A stretch of DNA of 64,000 bases from Ruegeria sp. HKCCD7303 (lineage in GTDB: Bacteria > Pseudomonadota > Alphaproteobacteria > Rhodobacterales > Rhodobacteraceae): the NCBI RefSeq assembly GCF_013111185.1, contig NZ_WVRE01000003.1, positions 1 to 64,000 on the forward strand. The letters run 5' to 3'. Positions 16,327-25,795 of the stretch are shown here, in pieces; positions within the stretch are counted from its first letter, which is position 1; every line of letters starts with the position of its first letter. Under the pieces are notes generated by a model. The model did not search any database and was not told the origin of the DNA. It saw only the letters and a program-made list of their open reading frames with translations. The translations under genes and the position numbers were made by a program.

Positions 16327-17465
16327 GCACGCTGCTCCAGCAGGCGTTTGGCGATGCGTACGCTTTGGGCAGCGCCGCCAAATCCGAAATCCTGTTTTGC
16401 GCGGGGTCCATCAGCAATGATGCGTTCGACCGCTTGCGCAAGTGCGGCCCCGCTCAGGTTCCGACTTTCCAGAACTTCGATAGCGGACAAGCCAGACAGG
16501 CTCTGCCCGCGCAGACCTTGTTCAACCTCTTTGCCATCATCGAAGGGGATAAATACCGCTGGTGTACCGCTTTGCAGAATATCCATAGCGGTGTTGTAGC
16601 CGCACATGCTGACCGACGCTGCCGCAAGCGGCAGCATCTGACGAAAATCGGGCCGCACAGGTTCAAGGATGACCGAGGTGCCTTTGGCCTGTTCCGACAG
16701 TTCGGCAATCCGCGCCTTTGCATCCGTCCCGCCGACCAACAGGCGCCAACGCGTGTTGGGCATCTGGCGGGCTGCCTCGATGGCCGCACAAAAGATCGGC
16801 TGTCCTACGGACCCGCCGCCTGCGCTGACCAAAATTTCATCTTCACCCACCAAATCCGGGTGGGGTTGGGGTAATTCAGGCGCGACAAAGCCGGTATAGT
16901 GCACACGGTCGGCCAGTTGATCTGACACCGGCCAACTGACGGATAAGGGCGTTACGCTTTCGGTCGAATGAACCAGTACGCCGTCATAGTAACGCTTTAC
17001 GATGTCGTCCGCGCGTTCTGCTTTCGCTGGTTTCGAGGGCGGGGCCAGAATATCTCGGATCGACCCCAGAACAACCGGACGTACCGGCAGCTTAGTTGCC
17101 GTTTCCAACGCTGCGCCGAATTCGGCGGCCAGCGATCGACGGCCAAAGGGATAAAGCTCTGTGATCAGCACCTGCGGCTGGAACGTCTTTAAGGCCTGAA
17201 CCAGAGCCGTCGTCCGCGCCGCATGATAGGCGGCGTCAGCCTCTTCGCCGGTTTCGGTCAGCAAGCGGGTGAAATTGGTGCCGTCCGACCTTAAAGGGGG
17301 CAGCCCAAACAACGTCATCCCACGGCTATCCAGCTGCGGTGCAGGCATTCCACCCGTCACCACCATGACTTCGTGACCGTCATCCCGAAATGCACGACCA
17401 AGGGTCAAAGCGCGGCTGAGATGCCCTGTTCCCAGCAGGTGGGTGACAATGATCATCACCTTCAT
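16323..17465 (-). CDS. MurG-like (GT28-type) glycosyltransferase
   Basis: This 380-residue GT-B protein begins with VMIIVTHLLGTGHLSRALTL, the nucleotide-sugar transferase N-terminal glycine-rich loop, and has DEILVSAGGGSVGQPIF at the interdomain region and SMCGYNTAMDILQSGTPAVF, the donor-binding loop, near residue 290. It shares its overall pattern with the first gene of this operon at 20363-21577. It probably adds a sugar to a lipid or glycan carrier. Acceptor and donor are unknown. Confidence 0.85.
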   Translation of the reverse strand: MKVMIIVTHLLGTGHLSRALTLGRAFRDDGHEVMVVTGGMPAPQLDSRGMTLFGLPPLRSDGTNFTRLLTETGEEADAAYHAARTTALVQALKTFQPQVLITELYPFGRRSLAAEFGAALETATKLPVRPVVLGSIRDILAPPSKPAKAERADDIVKRYYDGVLVHSTESVTPLSVSWPVSDQLADRVHYTGFVAPELPQPHPDLVGEDEILVSAGGGSVGQPIFCAAIEAARQMPNTRWRLLVGGTDAKARIAELSEQAKGTSVILEPVRPDFRQMLPLAAASVSMCGYNTAMDILQSGTPAVFIPFDDGKEVEQGLRGQSLSGLSAIEVLESRNLSGAALAQAVERIIADGPRAKQDFGFGGAAQSVRIAKRLLEQRA

Positions 17466-18046
17466 GGCAAAGTCTCGCGTTTTGGCAGGCGTATGGGATC
17501 GGGGTCAGCGGTCATGGTTTTCATATCGACGATATACAGCCGATTGCGTTTGATCTTGAAGGGGGCAGGTCCTTCGAAATTCCAACCCCAAGCTTGGGCC
17601 AGAATGACCCGCATGATGCCGATATGGCAGACAGCCACCGCATCGTTTTGCAGAGCGGACAGCCAGGGGCGCAACCGGTTACGAACGTCAGCCGGACTTT
17701 CACCGTTTGGCGGGCGGAAATCCCAACCCCAATCTTCGATATGTTTGTAACCGCTTGTTGTGTCAGCGATCAGATCAACGCCGCGCTGACCCTCCCAATC
17801 GCCCCAGTTCATCTCGGTCAGCGCGTCTGACGTTTGCGGGCTGCGACCCGAGACGATTTGGGCGGTCTCATTGGCCCGTTGCAGCGGGCTGGACCAGATG
17901 TCAGCCTGTGCCCATTCGTGTGGCAGGCAGTAGCCTGACAGTTCTGAGCGCGCGTCATCGTCCAGGGAAATGTCGCTGCGGCCCTGTATCTGACCGGCGC
18001 GGTTCCAATGTGTGCGCCCGTGGCGAAGCAGCGCAAGCCTGGTCAT
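17462..18046 (-). CDS. Histidine phosphatase family protein
   Basis: This 194-residue protein belongs to the phosphoglycerate-mutase-like superfamily. It begins LALLRHGRTHWNRAGQIQGR with the catalytic His, has WSSPLQRANETAQ as the second conserved block and AVCHIGIMRVIL with a second His. The start overlaps the stop of the GT4 gene (ATGA). In this operon it may dephosphorylate a sugar phosphate or a lipid-linked intermediate, but that is inferred from context only. Confidence 0.85.
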   Translation of the reverse strand: MTRLALLRHGRTHWNRAGQIQGRSDISLDDDARSELSGYCLPHEWAQADIWSSPLQRANETAQIVSGRSPQTSDALTEMNWGDWEGQRGVDLIADTTSGYKHIEDWGWDFRPPNGESPADVRNRLRPWLSALQNDAVAVCHIGIMRVILAQAWGWNFEGPAPFKIKRNRLYIVDMKTMTADPDPIRLPKRETLP

Positions 18047-19119
18047 GTCAAATCCTTCAGTAACGGGCGGAGAGTTGCCCAAAGGCGGGCAGTGGCTTGT
18101 GGCATAAGATGACGGTCAGCCACATACTCGCGAGCAGCCGCGCCGAGGGAGCGGCGCAGCGATGCGTCCTCCAGCAGAGTTTGCAGACGGTCTGCAAAGC
18201 CTTGCGACCCGGTGTCGACCGAAGGGTAAGTCGCAGGGGCCAGCACATCTCGAACACCCGGTCGATCTTGTGCGAGCACCGGTACGCCCGCAGCCTGCGC
18301 CTCCAAGTAAATCATCCCGTAAGCTTCGTTCACACCGGGCCAAACCAGCACAGAGGCGTGTTCATAGGCCGCTTGCAGCGCATCGCGGTTGAGCTGACCC
18401 AGAAAACTGACCTTTTCTCCAAAGGTCTCCATCAAAGCCTCGACTTCGGGTCGAGCGGGTCCATCGCCAGCGATGTTCAGGTGCCAGTCACCCGCCAGAT
18501 GCGAAAGCGCCTCGGCTAAGATCTGGTAAGAGGCCAGCTTGTCCCCGTGGCGCATCATGCCAACGGTCAGCATCGGACCTTCCCCGCTGGTTGCAGCGGG
18601 AAGTTGGGATTGCGGCAGAAATGGCGGCAGCTCGACCAAAGCCTGATCGCCAAATCGATCCCGTTCCAATGTGATCAGGTCGTTGGCGGTGTGATAAAAT
18701 ATGACATCGGCGGCGTCGCCGGCCCGATGTGCAGCGGCGGCAAACTCAGCCCAGGGTCCGGTCAACCGGCTGGATGCGCGGGTACTTTCCAACTGTACAT
18801 AAGGGATGCCGCGCGCCTTGCAGACCTGCGGACCCAACAAATCGGGGGCTTTGTAGTAATTGTGATATGTCACCCACAGAGCCGTGTCCGAGGGCAGGTC
18901 GGTGACTAACCTCTGTGCTTCCTTGTCTGCCGCACGCTGCAAGGCATGTTGCAGGTCCATATCACCGCGCTTGTCGTAAATCCTGAGGTCTGAAACCAGA
19001 TCAACCGTGTCGCCTTCGGCAGCAAGGGCCTTGATCAGGTTCCGCGCCATTTCGCGGTCGCCCGAAGGGGTTGGGCTGTTGGGGGATTTCATCGGTGCAT
19101 AAAATGCGACCCGTGCCAT
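18043..19119 (-). CDS. GT4-family glycosyltransferase
   Basis: This 358-residue GT-B glycosyltransferase has an N-terminal ARVAFYAPMKSPNSPTPSGD, a middle region LTVGMMRHGDKLASYQILAE and the GT4 donor motif VLVWPGVNEAYGMIYLEAQA around residue 265. I set the start at the ATG overlapping the previous stop by one base (TGATG). The in-frame ATG 18 bp upstream would sit inside the previous gene. It probably extends a surface polysaccharide. Confidence 0.85.
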   Translation of the reverse strand: MARVAFYAPMKSPNSPTPSGDREMARNLIKALAAEGDTVDLVSDLRIYDKRGDMDLQHALQRAADKEAQRLVTDLPSDTALWVTYHNYYKAPDLLGPQVCKARGIPYVQLESTRASSRLTGPWAEFAAAAHRAGDAADVIFYHTANDLITLERDRFGDQALVELPPFLPQSQLPAATSGEGPMLTVGMMRHGDKLASYQILAEALSHLAGDWHLNIAGDGPARPEVEALMETFGEKVSFLGQLNRDALQAAYEHASVLVWPGVNEAYGMIYLEAQAAGVPVLAQDRPGVRDVLAPATYPSVDTGSQGFADRLQTLLEDASLRRSLGAAAREYVADRHLMPQATARLWATLRPLLKDLT

Positions 19120-20366
19120 CACGCGGTTTCCATGCACATGGCGTTTAGTCGCTTCGAGAGCTGGACGATGCCCGGGTCCATCCGAAACTCGGCTATAAGG
19201 CGATCATAAGCCGCAAGCGCCATTTGGGCTGCTTGTTGCGGATTGTTGGCCAGTGATTCAATGGCTGCTGCCAGCGCGCTCGGGTCGTCGCTGGACAGGA
19301 TGCCGTGCGTTCCGGTTTCGATGAATTCCGGGATTGCCGAGACCGGGGTCGAAAGGATCGGCAAACGCTGAGATGCAGCCTCCATCAAAACATTCGGCAG
19401 CCCGTCACGGTCGCCATCTGCCGCAATGCGGCTGGGGAGCACAAACAGGTCTGCCTTTCGCATCGCCTCGATCACTTCGGGCTGATCACAGGCGCCTTTC
19501 CAGGTGATGTGATCCGCGATACCAGCCACGCGGGCCTGAGCCCGCAAGGCATCGCCCAAACCGCCACCGCCGATATGGGTCCAGTGCCAGTCCAGAGTTT
19601 CCGGCAGTAAGGCAAAAGCAGCGATCAGCCGATCGAACCCCTTTTTCTCAACCAGTCGCCCGACAGAGATCATATGGAAGGGACCGTTTGCGGAGCGCAA
19701 AGTGCGCGTCGGCGGGTCTGGAAACCGTGACAGGTCAAGACCATGATAGATCAGGTCCATACGATTTGGATCGTCTGCCAGGCCCCGCAAATGCTCGGCC
19801 CCAATGGCTGTGCAGGTGGCACCGAATGTGGCGCCATGGGTCGCAGCCTGCAGCTTTTCACGCTTTTCCCATTCCGGTGAGGTCCAGATGTCTTTAGCGT
19901 GGGCAGAGAAACTCCATGGCAGTCCACGCATAATGGCCGCATATCGGGCAACCGAGGACGGCGTGTGCATGAAATGCGCATAAAGCCCCAGAACTTCCGG
20001 GGGTAGTTCGGCGGCCAGAACACAGGCTTGCCCAAAGCGCCGGATGCGATTTGGTGTTGGGTCGCGACGCAAGTCCTGCCGCCAGATCCGGTAAGCCTCG
20101 GCATAGCCGGGCAGGGTTTGCGCAATCGCCCGCGCTGCCCACACACGCTGTGGTTCCTGATAAAGGTATTCAGGCAAATAGTGGACTTGTCCGGCGAAGC
20201 GGTCGTGCAAGGGATGGCGTTTGGTATCTGTCGGGTGCCGCAACGACCAGATGTCGAACTGGTGACCCGCGTCCTGCAAGGCGACAAGTTCCTGCGCAAT
20301 AAACGTTTCGGACAGTCGCGGCCAGCCTTTGACCACAACTGCCAAATTAGGGGAATCTGAAGTCAT
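19119..20366 (-). CDS. GT4-family glycosyltransferase
   Basis: This 415-residue GT4 enzyme starts LAVVVKGWPRLSETFIAQEL, as in colanic-acid-type transferases, and carries MISVGRLVEKKGFDRLIAAF at the linker plus the donor-binding block VLPSRIAADGDRDGLPNVLM followed by PILSTPVSAIPEFI. It overlaps both neighbours by 1-4 bp and so is co-translated with the rest of the glycan operon. Confidence 0.88.
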   Translation of the reverse strand: MTSDSPNLAVVVKGWPRLSETFIAQELVALQDAGHQFDIWSLRHPTDTKRHPLHDRFAGQVHYLPEYLYQEPQRVWAARAIAQTLPGYAEAYRIWRQDLRRDPTPNRIRRFGQACVLAAELPPEVLGLYAHFMHTPSSVARYAAIMRGLPWSFSAHAKDIWTSPEWEKREKLQAATHGATFGATCTAIGAEHLRGLADDPNRMDLIYHGLDLSRFPDPPTRTLRSANGPFHMISVGRLVEKKGFDRLIAAFALLPETLDWHWTHIGGGGLGDALRAQARVAGIADHITWKGACDQPEVIEAMRKADLFVLPSRIAADGDRDGLPNVLMEAASQRLPILSTPVSAIPEFIETGTHGILSSDDPSALAAAIESLANNPQQAAQMALAAYDRLIAEFRMDPGIVQLSKRLNAMCMETA

Positions 20367-21577
20367 CCGGTGGCTCGTTCCTGTTCCCAGGCCAGCAGAT
20401 CGTCGATGCGATCGGTGACGTAATCCAACCCGTCCAACAAACCGGTCTGGATGGCCTGCGATGGCAAGGATTGTTTGGGCAGGTTTTGGATCGCGGCGAT
20501 CATCGCCTCGGGGGTCAGGCCGTCACGGTGTTCGTCCAGCATTTTGACCAAGCCCAGCTCTTCCGCGCGAGAGGCGCGAATCCACTGCTCCAGCCGGGGC
20601 GTGGTACGTGGGACGATGACGGCGCGTTTGTCGAAGGACAGAACCTCGCAAAAGGTGTTGTAGCCGCCCATGCAAACAACGCCTTCAGCCCCTGCAAACA
20701 GCGTTTCGATCTGGGATTCGAACCCAACTGCGGTTACTCGACCGTTCAGTGCCGCAACGCGCGCTTCGAAATCCTCGCGCAATTCGCCGGACAGGAAGGG
20801 GCCGTATACCAGAACAGCGCGCGGCGACAAATTTGGGTCTTTCTCGTAAGCGGATAGAACAAGGTTCACCATCGCCTTGCCATCGCCGCCACCACCGGGG
20901 GTGATCAGGATATAAGGCTGTTCGGGTGACTCGCCTACAGGGCCAAGATCCCGACGCAGGTATCCCGTCCAATGAATGCGGGATTGTGCGGCAGGGCTCA
21001 GCGGTAAGCCCTGGGTGGGGTCATAGATCGACTTTAACCCATAGACCCAGATTTCGTGATAGAACCGTTCGGTCGCTTCAACGGCCTCTTTGCGGGCCCA
21101 TTCGGCGGCCAACACTTCGGGCTCGTCCAGAACGTCACGCAGCCCAAGCACCAGTTTCGTGCCGCAGTTTCCTTCGAGATAGTTCAACGTCGGCAATAGT
21201 TCGCCCCGGAACCCGGTTGGTTCCTTATCGACGATCAGCACATCGGGGTCGAATTGCTGAACCGCCGTCTGTATCAGGCCCGATCGCAGCTCAGTCACTT
21301 CGTCGATACCCATTCCAATCGTGCGTGCGGCGTAGGATCCATCGGCGCGTTTGGTCACACCGGGCAGACGCACGTGATCGACGCGGCGCGGAAACGTAAA
21401 ACGACCCGCCACCGGAGATCCGGTCAGGATAAGCGCTGACGCACTTGGGTCGGCTTGGGTGATCGCAGCAGCCAAAGCCCGCGACCGGCGCAAATGGCCC
21501 AGTCCAAACGTGTCGTGGCTGTAAAACAGGATACGCGGCGCGCGGTCCGGTTTTGAGTTGGTGGTGCCAAGGCTCAT
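20363..21577 (-). CDS. MurG-like glycosyltransferase, first gene of the glycan operon
   Basis: This 404-residue GT28-type protein begins (from the ATG at 21577) with a short polar leader and then RILFYSHDTFGLGHLRRSRA, and has YILITPGGGGDGKAMV at the hinge and VCMGGYNTFCEVLSFDKRAV as the C-terminal donor loop. The in-frame ATG 48 bp upstream would add a basic stretch not expected in the family. Its gene overlaps the next one by 4 bp. A credible promoter lies about 55-80 bp upstream. Confidence 0.86.
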   Translation of the reverse strand: MSLGTTNSKPDRAPRILFYSHDTFGLGHLRRSRALAAAITQADPSASALILTGSPVAGRFTFPRRVDHVRLPGVTKRADGSYAARTIGMGIDEVTELRSGLIQTAVQQFDPDVLIVDKEPTGFRGELLPTLNYLEGNCGTKLVLGLRDVLDEPEVLAAEWARKEAVEATERFYHEIWVYGLKSIYDPTQGLPLSPAAQSRIHWTGYLRRDLGPVGESPEQPYILITPGGGGDGKAMVNLVLSAYEKDPNLSPRAVLVYGPFLSGELREDFEARVAALNGRVTAVGFESQIETLFAGAEGVVCMGGYNTFCEVLSFDKRAVIVPRTTPRLEQWIRASRAEELGLVKMLDEHRDGLTPEAMIAAIQNLPKQSLPSQAIQTGLLDGLDYVTDRIDDLLAWEQERATG

Positions 21578-21630
21578 AGAATTGCCCGTCTTCTTGATCT
21601 CGATGCGAAATCCGCGCGTTCGCAAGCGTT

Positions 21631-21659
21631 ATCGTATATTTTTTTGTTGTGCTTGCCAA
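21631..21659 (-). promoter_or_regulatory. Promoter of the glycan operon
   Basis: On the minus strand TTGGCA (21659-21654) and TACGAT (21636-21631) are 17 bp apart. Transcription would start near 21624, giving a leader of about 47 nt to the ATG at 21577. Confidence 0.55.
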
Positions 21660-21908
21660 AGGCAGAAATGCGACCCCGCAAATGTTCCAAGCATTGCGAT
21701 TTGGCAACATCATATTGAAGAATTAGAGACATATCGCACCAAAGCTTGGAAAGGATCGCAAAAGGACCAAAGAAATCACCAACATATGGGACGCCCGCAA
21801 CCTTTGCTAACGTCATATTCAATTTCCACTGGATTGGAAACAGGCGCAAATCGCTTGTGCGCCGAGAACACGCCAGAACATGTTCTTGAAACGGGGGCGT
21901 GCGAGTGT

Positions 21909-21937
21909 TTGAACTGCCCGCGACGCTTCTTTATTCT
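21909..21937 (+). promoter_or_regulatory. Promoter of the MscS-family gene
   Basis: TTGAAC (21909-21914) and TATTCT (21932-21937) are spaced 17 bp apart, and the start of transcription would lie about 25 bp before the ATG at 21971. Confidence 0.45.
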
Positions 21938-21970
21938 GCACTGCATCGGAAAAACTGGAAACAAGACCCT

Positions 21971-24352
21971 ATGAAACATACCTTTCTGGCCGCGCTCGTA
22001 TGGGCTTTGTGGTCTTTCGTTCTGGCATTTCCGGTCAGCGTCTCGGCGCAATCATCCTTGATTCCAGGTTACGGTGCCGGAACGGGCAGCACGTCCGAGC
22101 CCGCACCTGAAAGCGATCTTGCCGCTGCGATACGCGCCGCCAGCGAGGCGGGCGCAAGTGTGATTGTCATCGACAGCACCGGCCAGGTCGTAACTACAGC
22201 AGGCGACGCCGAGGCAAGCCCCACCCAAAACGGCGGTGGGTCGAACAACCCTATGAGCGACGGATCGCAACTGATGAAGGCGCAGGAGCGGTTCTCGAAG
22301 TTCCGTGAGTCCATGCAATCACGGCTCGAGGCGCTGCCTTATTCGGTGTTCGAAGTGCAGTATATTCTGCGTCAGACCAGCCCTGACGGGCGTATCCAGA
22401 CTTATGTCGAGGTCTTGGGCTGGAACATCCTCTTCCTGCTGTTGGGGCGTTGGCTGTCGATCGAGATTTACGGCAAACGCTTTGCTCGGCGTTGGGTTGT
22501 GGCCCGGGTCAAAGATGACCCTGTTGGATACCGCGAAAAGATGCCGTTCCTTGTCTTCCGCTTTTTGATGGGGATTGGTGGCACGATCTTTGCCATGCTT
22601 ATGGCGCTGATTGTTGGGTATCTGTTCTTCGGCGAGGCCGAGGACATCTCGATCCAGTTTACGGTTACAGCCATTTTCACCGCGTTCTTCTTGGCGCGTA
22701 CTGTATCCGATCTGTGGCGGATGGTTCTGTCTCCCTATCTGAGCCAATACCGCCTGCCGCCGTTTTCCGACAAGAACGCGCGCAGGCTGTACATCTGGGC
22801 GTCGGCTTTGGCGACCTACGACATCTCGGTTGTTTTGTTTGCAACATGGGTCGCGGATTTTGGCCTGAATTATAACGTTTATGCTATGGTTTATGGCGGG
22901 CTCACGATGCTTGGTGCGTTGGGCAATGTTCTGATGATCTTGTTCAATGCCCGGGCCATTTCGAATGCGATCCGGGGAGGGCGCGCATCAGATCAGGTAT
23001 CGTTTCTCTTGCGTTTCGTGTCCTTTGGCTGGGCGCCTGCTCTTATCGTTTATGTCGTGTTCAGTTGGTTCCGTTTGGCCGTTGATTTGGCGCTCGAGAA
23101 TCCGACGCCACTTCCGCTGATTGCAAGCAGTTACCTGATCTTCATGTCCGTCGTCATCGCCTATGGCGCGATGAACTATCTGCTGGAACGGTACTTTGAT
23201 CGAACCCGCAAGATCGACGAAATAAACGAAGAAGCCGCGGCTGGCGAAGACGACATCGTGCCGTTGGAAACACCTGAGGCCGAGCAGAGAAAGCAATACC
23301 TTCTCACCTACGAAGATCTGGCCCGTCGGGTGGCCGGAATTCTGGCCTTTGTGATCGGAGCTTATGCGCTTGTGGTCATCTGGTACCCGGACGCGGACTG
23401 GAGCCAGGACCTGCCAGTCGAACGTGCGCTGGATGTGATGGTCATCATCTTCATTGGCTATATCCTGTTCCACTTCTTCCGCATCTGGATAGACAGCAAG
23501 ATTGCCGAAGAGGTCGATGACGGCACAGAAGCGGAACTGGGCGATGAAGGCGGCGAGGGTGGGCAAAGCCGTCTGGCAACATTGCTGCCCCTGTTCCGGG
23601 GTGCAATTCTGGCTGTCGTCGTCGTCACGATTGTTCTGATTGTTCTGATGGAGCTGGGCATCAATGTCAGCCCGCTGTTTGCTGGCGCTGGTGTAGTAGG
23701 TTTGGCCGTTGGTTTTGGGTCGCAAACACTTGTGCGTGATATCTTTTCGGGCGCCTTTTTCCTGTTGGATGATGCGTTCCGCAAAGGCGAATATATCGAC
23801 ATCGGGGATGTAAAGGGCACGGTCGAGAAGATCTCGGTCCGGTCCATGCAACTGCGTCATCACCTAGGTGCGCTGAACACCATTCCCTTTGGTGAGATCA
23901 AGGTGCTGACCAACTATTCGCGCGATTGGGTTATCATGAAACTGCCCTTGCGCGTGACCTATGACACAGATGTCGAGAAAGTGCGCAAGCTGATCAAGAA
24001 ACTAGGCCAACAGCTGTTGACCGATCCTGTGATTGGCGACAATTTCATCCAGCCGCTGAAATCTCAGGGTGTGATCGAGATGCAGGATTCCGCGATGATC
24101 ATCCGGGTTAAGTTCATGACCAAACCGGGTGACCAGTGGCTGGTACGAAAGAAGGTTTATCAGGAAATTCGCGAACTCTTTGCGCGTGAGGGTATCAAGT
24201 TTGCCCACCGCGAGGTCACGGTGAGGCTGGCGGATGGAAAAGAAGCCGAGGATCTGACCCCGAAACAGCGTGATGCTGTAACTGGTGCAGTTCAGGCCGC
24301 AATTGACGAAGAATACCTGGACGATATCGGCCCCGGAGGCGACGACCGCTAG
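21971..24352 (+). CDS. Large MscS-family mechanosensitive ion channel
   Basis: This 793-residue protein has a signal peptide (MKHTFLAALVWALWSFVLA, cleaved near VSAQ), a periplasmic region with a low-complexity stretch, around nine to ten membrane helices between about 150 and 600, and the MscS pore and beta domain near 560-640. The pore segment has VGLAVGFGSQTLVRDIFSG and the beta domain DAFRKGEYIDIGDVKGTVEK. It should release solutes during hypo-osmotic shock. An acidic cytoplasmic loop lies at about 415-440. I used the ATG at 21971 because it begins the signal peptide. Confidence 0.92.
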   Translation: MKHTFLAALVWALWSFVLAFPVSVSAQSSLIPGYGAGTGSTSEPAPESDLAAAIRAASEAGASVIVIDSTGQVVTTAGDAEASPTQNGGGSNNPMSDGSQLMKAQERFSKFRESMQSRLEALPYSVFEVQYILRQTSPDGRIQTYVEVLGWNILFLLLGRWLSIEIYGKRFARRWVVARVKDDPVGYREKMPFLVFRFLMGIGGTIFAMLMALIVGYLFFGEAEDISIQFTVTAIFTAFFLARTVSDLWRMVLSPYLSQYRLPPFSDKNARRLYIWASALATYDISVVLFATWVADFGLNYNVYAMVYGGLTMLGALGNVLMILFNARAISNAIRGGRASDQVSFLLRFVSFGWAPALIVYVVFSWFRLAVDLALENPTPLPLIASSYLIFMSVVIAYGAMNYLLERYFDRTRKIDEINEEAAAGEDDIVPLETPEAEQRKQYLLTYEDLARRVAGILAFVIGAYALVVIWYPDADWSQDLPVERALDVMVIIFIGYILFHFFRIWIDSKIAEEVDDGTEAELGDEGGEGGQSRLATLLPLFRGAILAVVVVTIVLIVLMELGINVSPLFAGAGVVGLAVGFGSQTLVRDIFSGAFFLLDDAFRKGEYIDIGDVKGTVEKISVRSMQLRHHLGALNTIPFGEIKVLTNYSRDWVIMKLPLRVTYDTDVEKVRKLIKKLGQQLLTDPVIGDNFIQPLKSQGVIEMQDSAMIIRVKFMTKPGDQWLVRKKVYQEIRELFAREGIKFAHREVTVRLADGKEAEDLTPKQRDAVTGAVQAAIDEEYLDDIGPGGDDR

Positions 24353-24409
24353 GGCGTGCTCCCGCCATTTTGAGGGACATCTCTGACGAGATCCCGTCAA
24401 TATGTTGGG

Positions 24410-24439
24410 CCCAGCCGCGCGTTCCGCGCGGCGGTTGGG
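24410..24439. terminator. GC-rich hairpin between convergent genes
   Basis: CCCAGCCGCGCG and CGCGCGGC-ggt-TGGG form a strong stem with a 3-base bulge and the loop TTC. It lies between the MscS gene and the convergent CoA-transferase gene. There is no clear T-run on either side, so it may act as a weak bidirectional terminator or as an mRNA end stabiliser. Confidence 0.5.
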
Positions 24440-25795
24440 TCAATTGGCGTTCAAGGGCCAAATGGGCTGTGATGTGCCCAATTTCGATGCAGGCAAATCC
24501 CAGTGCATTGATGCCTCGCCGACTTTAAGCGCAGGTTTGAGCCGATGACCGGGCCCCCAGCCAGATGCTTCGGTTTCCGTGTTGTAGTCTTTGGGTGTCG
24601 GATTGATCGGTGCTGCTTCGGTATCGTCCTTGCCAAGGACAGCCAGAAGTTCAGCTGTGCGGGCAAGGGACAGGTGGGCGTGCATGATGGAACTGCCCGA
24701 TGCGGCCTCTGAAAGGGCGGACAGAACAGCGGCCGCCATCAAATACCCTGTTGCGTGATCAAGGGCCTGAACCGGCAGGGGGGTAGGTTTGTCCGCCTGC
24801 GCCCAGCCCATTCCTGTATGGGCGATGCCCGCGCTCATCTGCACAAGGCTGTCAAAACCGCGCCGGGTGGACCATGGCCCCTGCCAGCCATAGGCATCCA
24901 GAGTGACCTCGATCCGGTTCGGAGCCAATTCGTCACGTTTGGCGCGCGTCAGGCCCAAAACATCCAATGCGCCCGGTCGATACCCGTGCACAAACACATC
25001 CGCTTGTGACAGCAGCTCTTGCAGCCGCTTCATGCCATCGTTTGTTTTCAGGTCCAGATAGGCGCAGTGCTTTCCCAGTGAGATGTCAGGGATCACCCCC
25101 GGTTCATCCCAATCAGGTGGGTCGATGCGCAGAACCTCGGCGCCGAAACCAGCCAGCGTGCGGGTCGAGACCGGACCGGCCAGAACACGTGTCAGGTCAA
25201 GTACGCGTAGTCCCGCCAGGGGTCGTTCGGCAGTTGCCTGCGGCCTGTCGCGTAGTTTGACATAGCGCGGCCCTTGCCAACCGATCAGCGGATCGCGTGA
25301 CACGGCGCGGCCTTGCGGATGTTCCAGCCACTCGGTTCGACTGCGCATGGCAGCGGCAACGCCACCTTCCGCCACGACGGCAGTTTCCAGATCCGCTATG
25401 GACCATGACTTAACGGCAGTTGCCACGGCCTCGCGATCAGGCGGAGAACCAAGAACCTTCAGCGCAGCCGCTCGGTGGCGAGTTAAGTTGGTGTGCAACC
25501 TGATCCAGCCGTCCGAGGCTTTATAGTCGCCTGCGACCGCATCCCACAGGCTTGGCATGTCCCAACCGTCTGGTTTGAAAGAATAGCCGAACCAAAGGGA
25601 TGCCAGCCGGTGATCGACCGTGATTTCAGGTTTACCCGAGGACAAGTTTAGCGCTTGCATCAACCGGGCCATTTCGTGACCTACCGCCGCAAAGCTGGCT
25701 GTGGCCAATTCAGAAACGGCAAAAGCGCTGGGCAGCGCGCCTTCACCAGTTCTGCGATAGCTGTCCGCAGCAGGAAGGGTGGCCAGAAGGCTCAT
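24440..25795 (-). CDS. Class III (CaiB/BaiF) CoA-transferase with rearranged domain order
   Basis: This 451-residue protein has the family N-terminal block LAGLRVLDLTRVLAGPVSTR only at about residues 194-213, then LDLKTNDGMKRLQELL, VFVHGYRPGALDVLG and the catalytic Asp region QALDHATGYLMAAA. The first 180 residues (with SDGWIRLHTNLTRHRAAALK and RSRTEWLEHPQGRAV) instead resemble the part that normally comes last in these enzymes. The C-terminus stops early. It therefore looks like a permuted or fused version. It overlaps the upstream permease gene by 4 bp. It presumably activates or exchanges the CoA ester of the substrate imported by the ABC system. This is inference. Confidence 0.85.
   Translation of the reverse strand: MSLLATLPAADSYRRTGEGALPSAFAVSELATASFAAVGHEMARLMQALNLSSGKPEITVDHRLASLWFGYSFKPDGWDMPSLWDAVAGDYKASDGWIRLHTNLTRHRAAALKVLGSPPDREAVATAVKSWSIADLETAVVAEGGVAAAMRSRTEWLEHPQGRAVSRDPLIGWQGPRYVKLRDRPQATAERPLAGLRVLDLTRVLAGPVSTRTLAGFGAEVLRIDPPDWDEPGVIPDISLGKHCAYLDLKTNDGMKRLQELLSQADVFVHGYRPGALDVLGLTRAKRDELAPNRIEVTLDAYGWQGPWSTRRGFDSLVQMSAGIAHTGMGWAQADKPTPLPVQALDHATGYLMAAAVLSALSEAASGSSIMHAHLSLARTAELLAVLGKDDTEAAPINPTPKDYNTETEASGWGPGHRLKPALKVGEASMHWDLPASKLGTSQPIWPLNAN

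Larger units (their letters stand above)
21578..21970. other. 393-bp AT-rich divergent intergenic region
   Basis: This gap between the glycan operon and the MscS gene holds one good promoter in each direction (given separately) and no credible gene. Short overlapping reading frames here lack family signatures and ribosome sites. It is visibly more AT-rich than the flanking genes, including a run of seven T near 21640. Confidence 0.7.
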
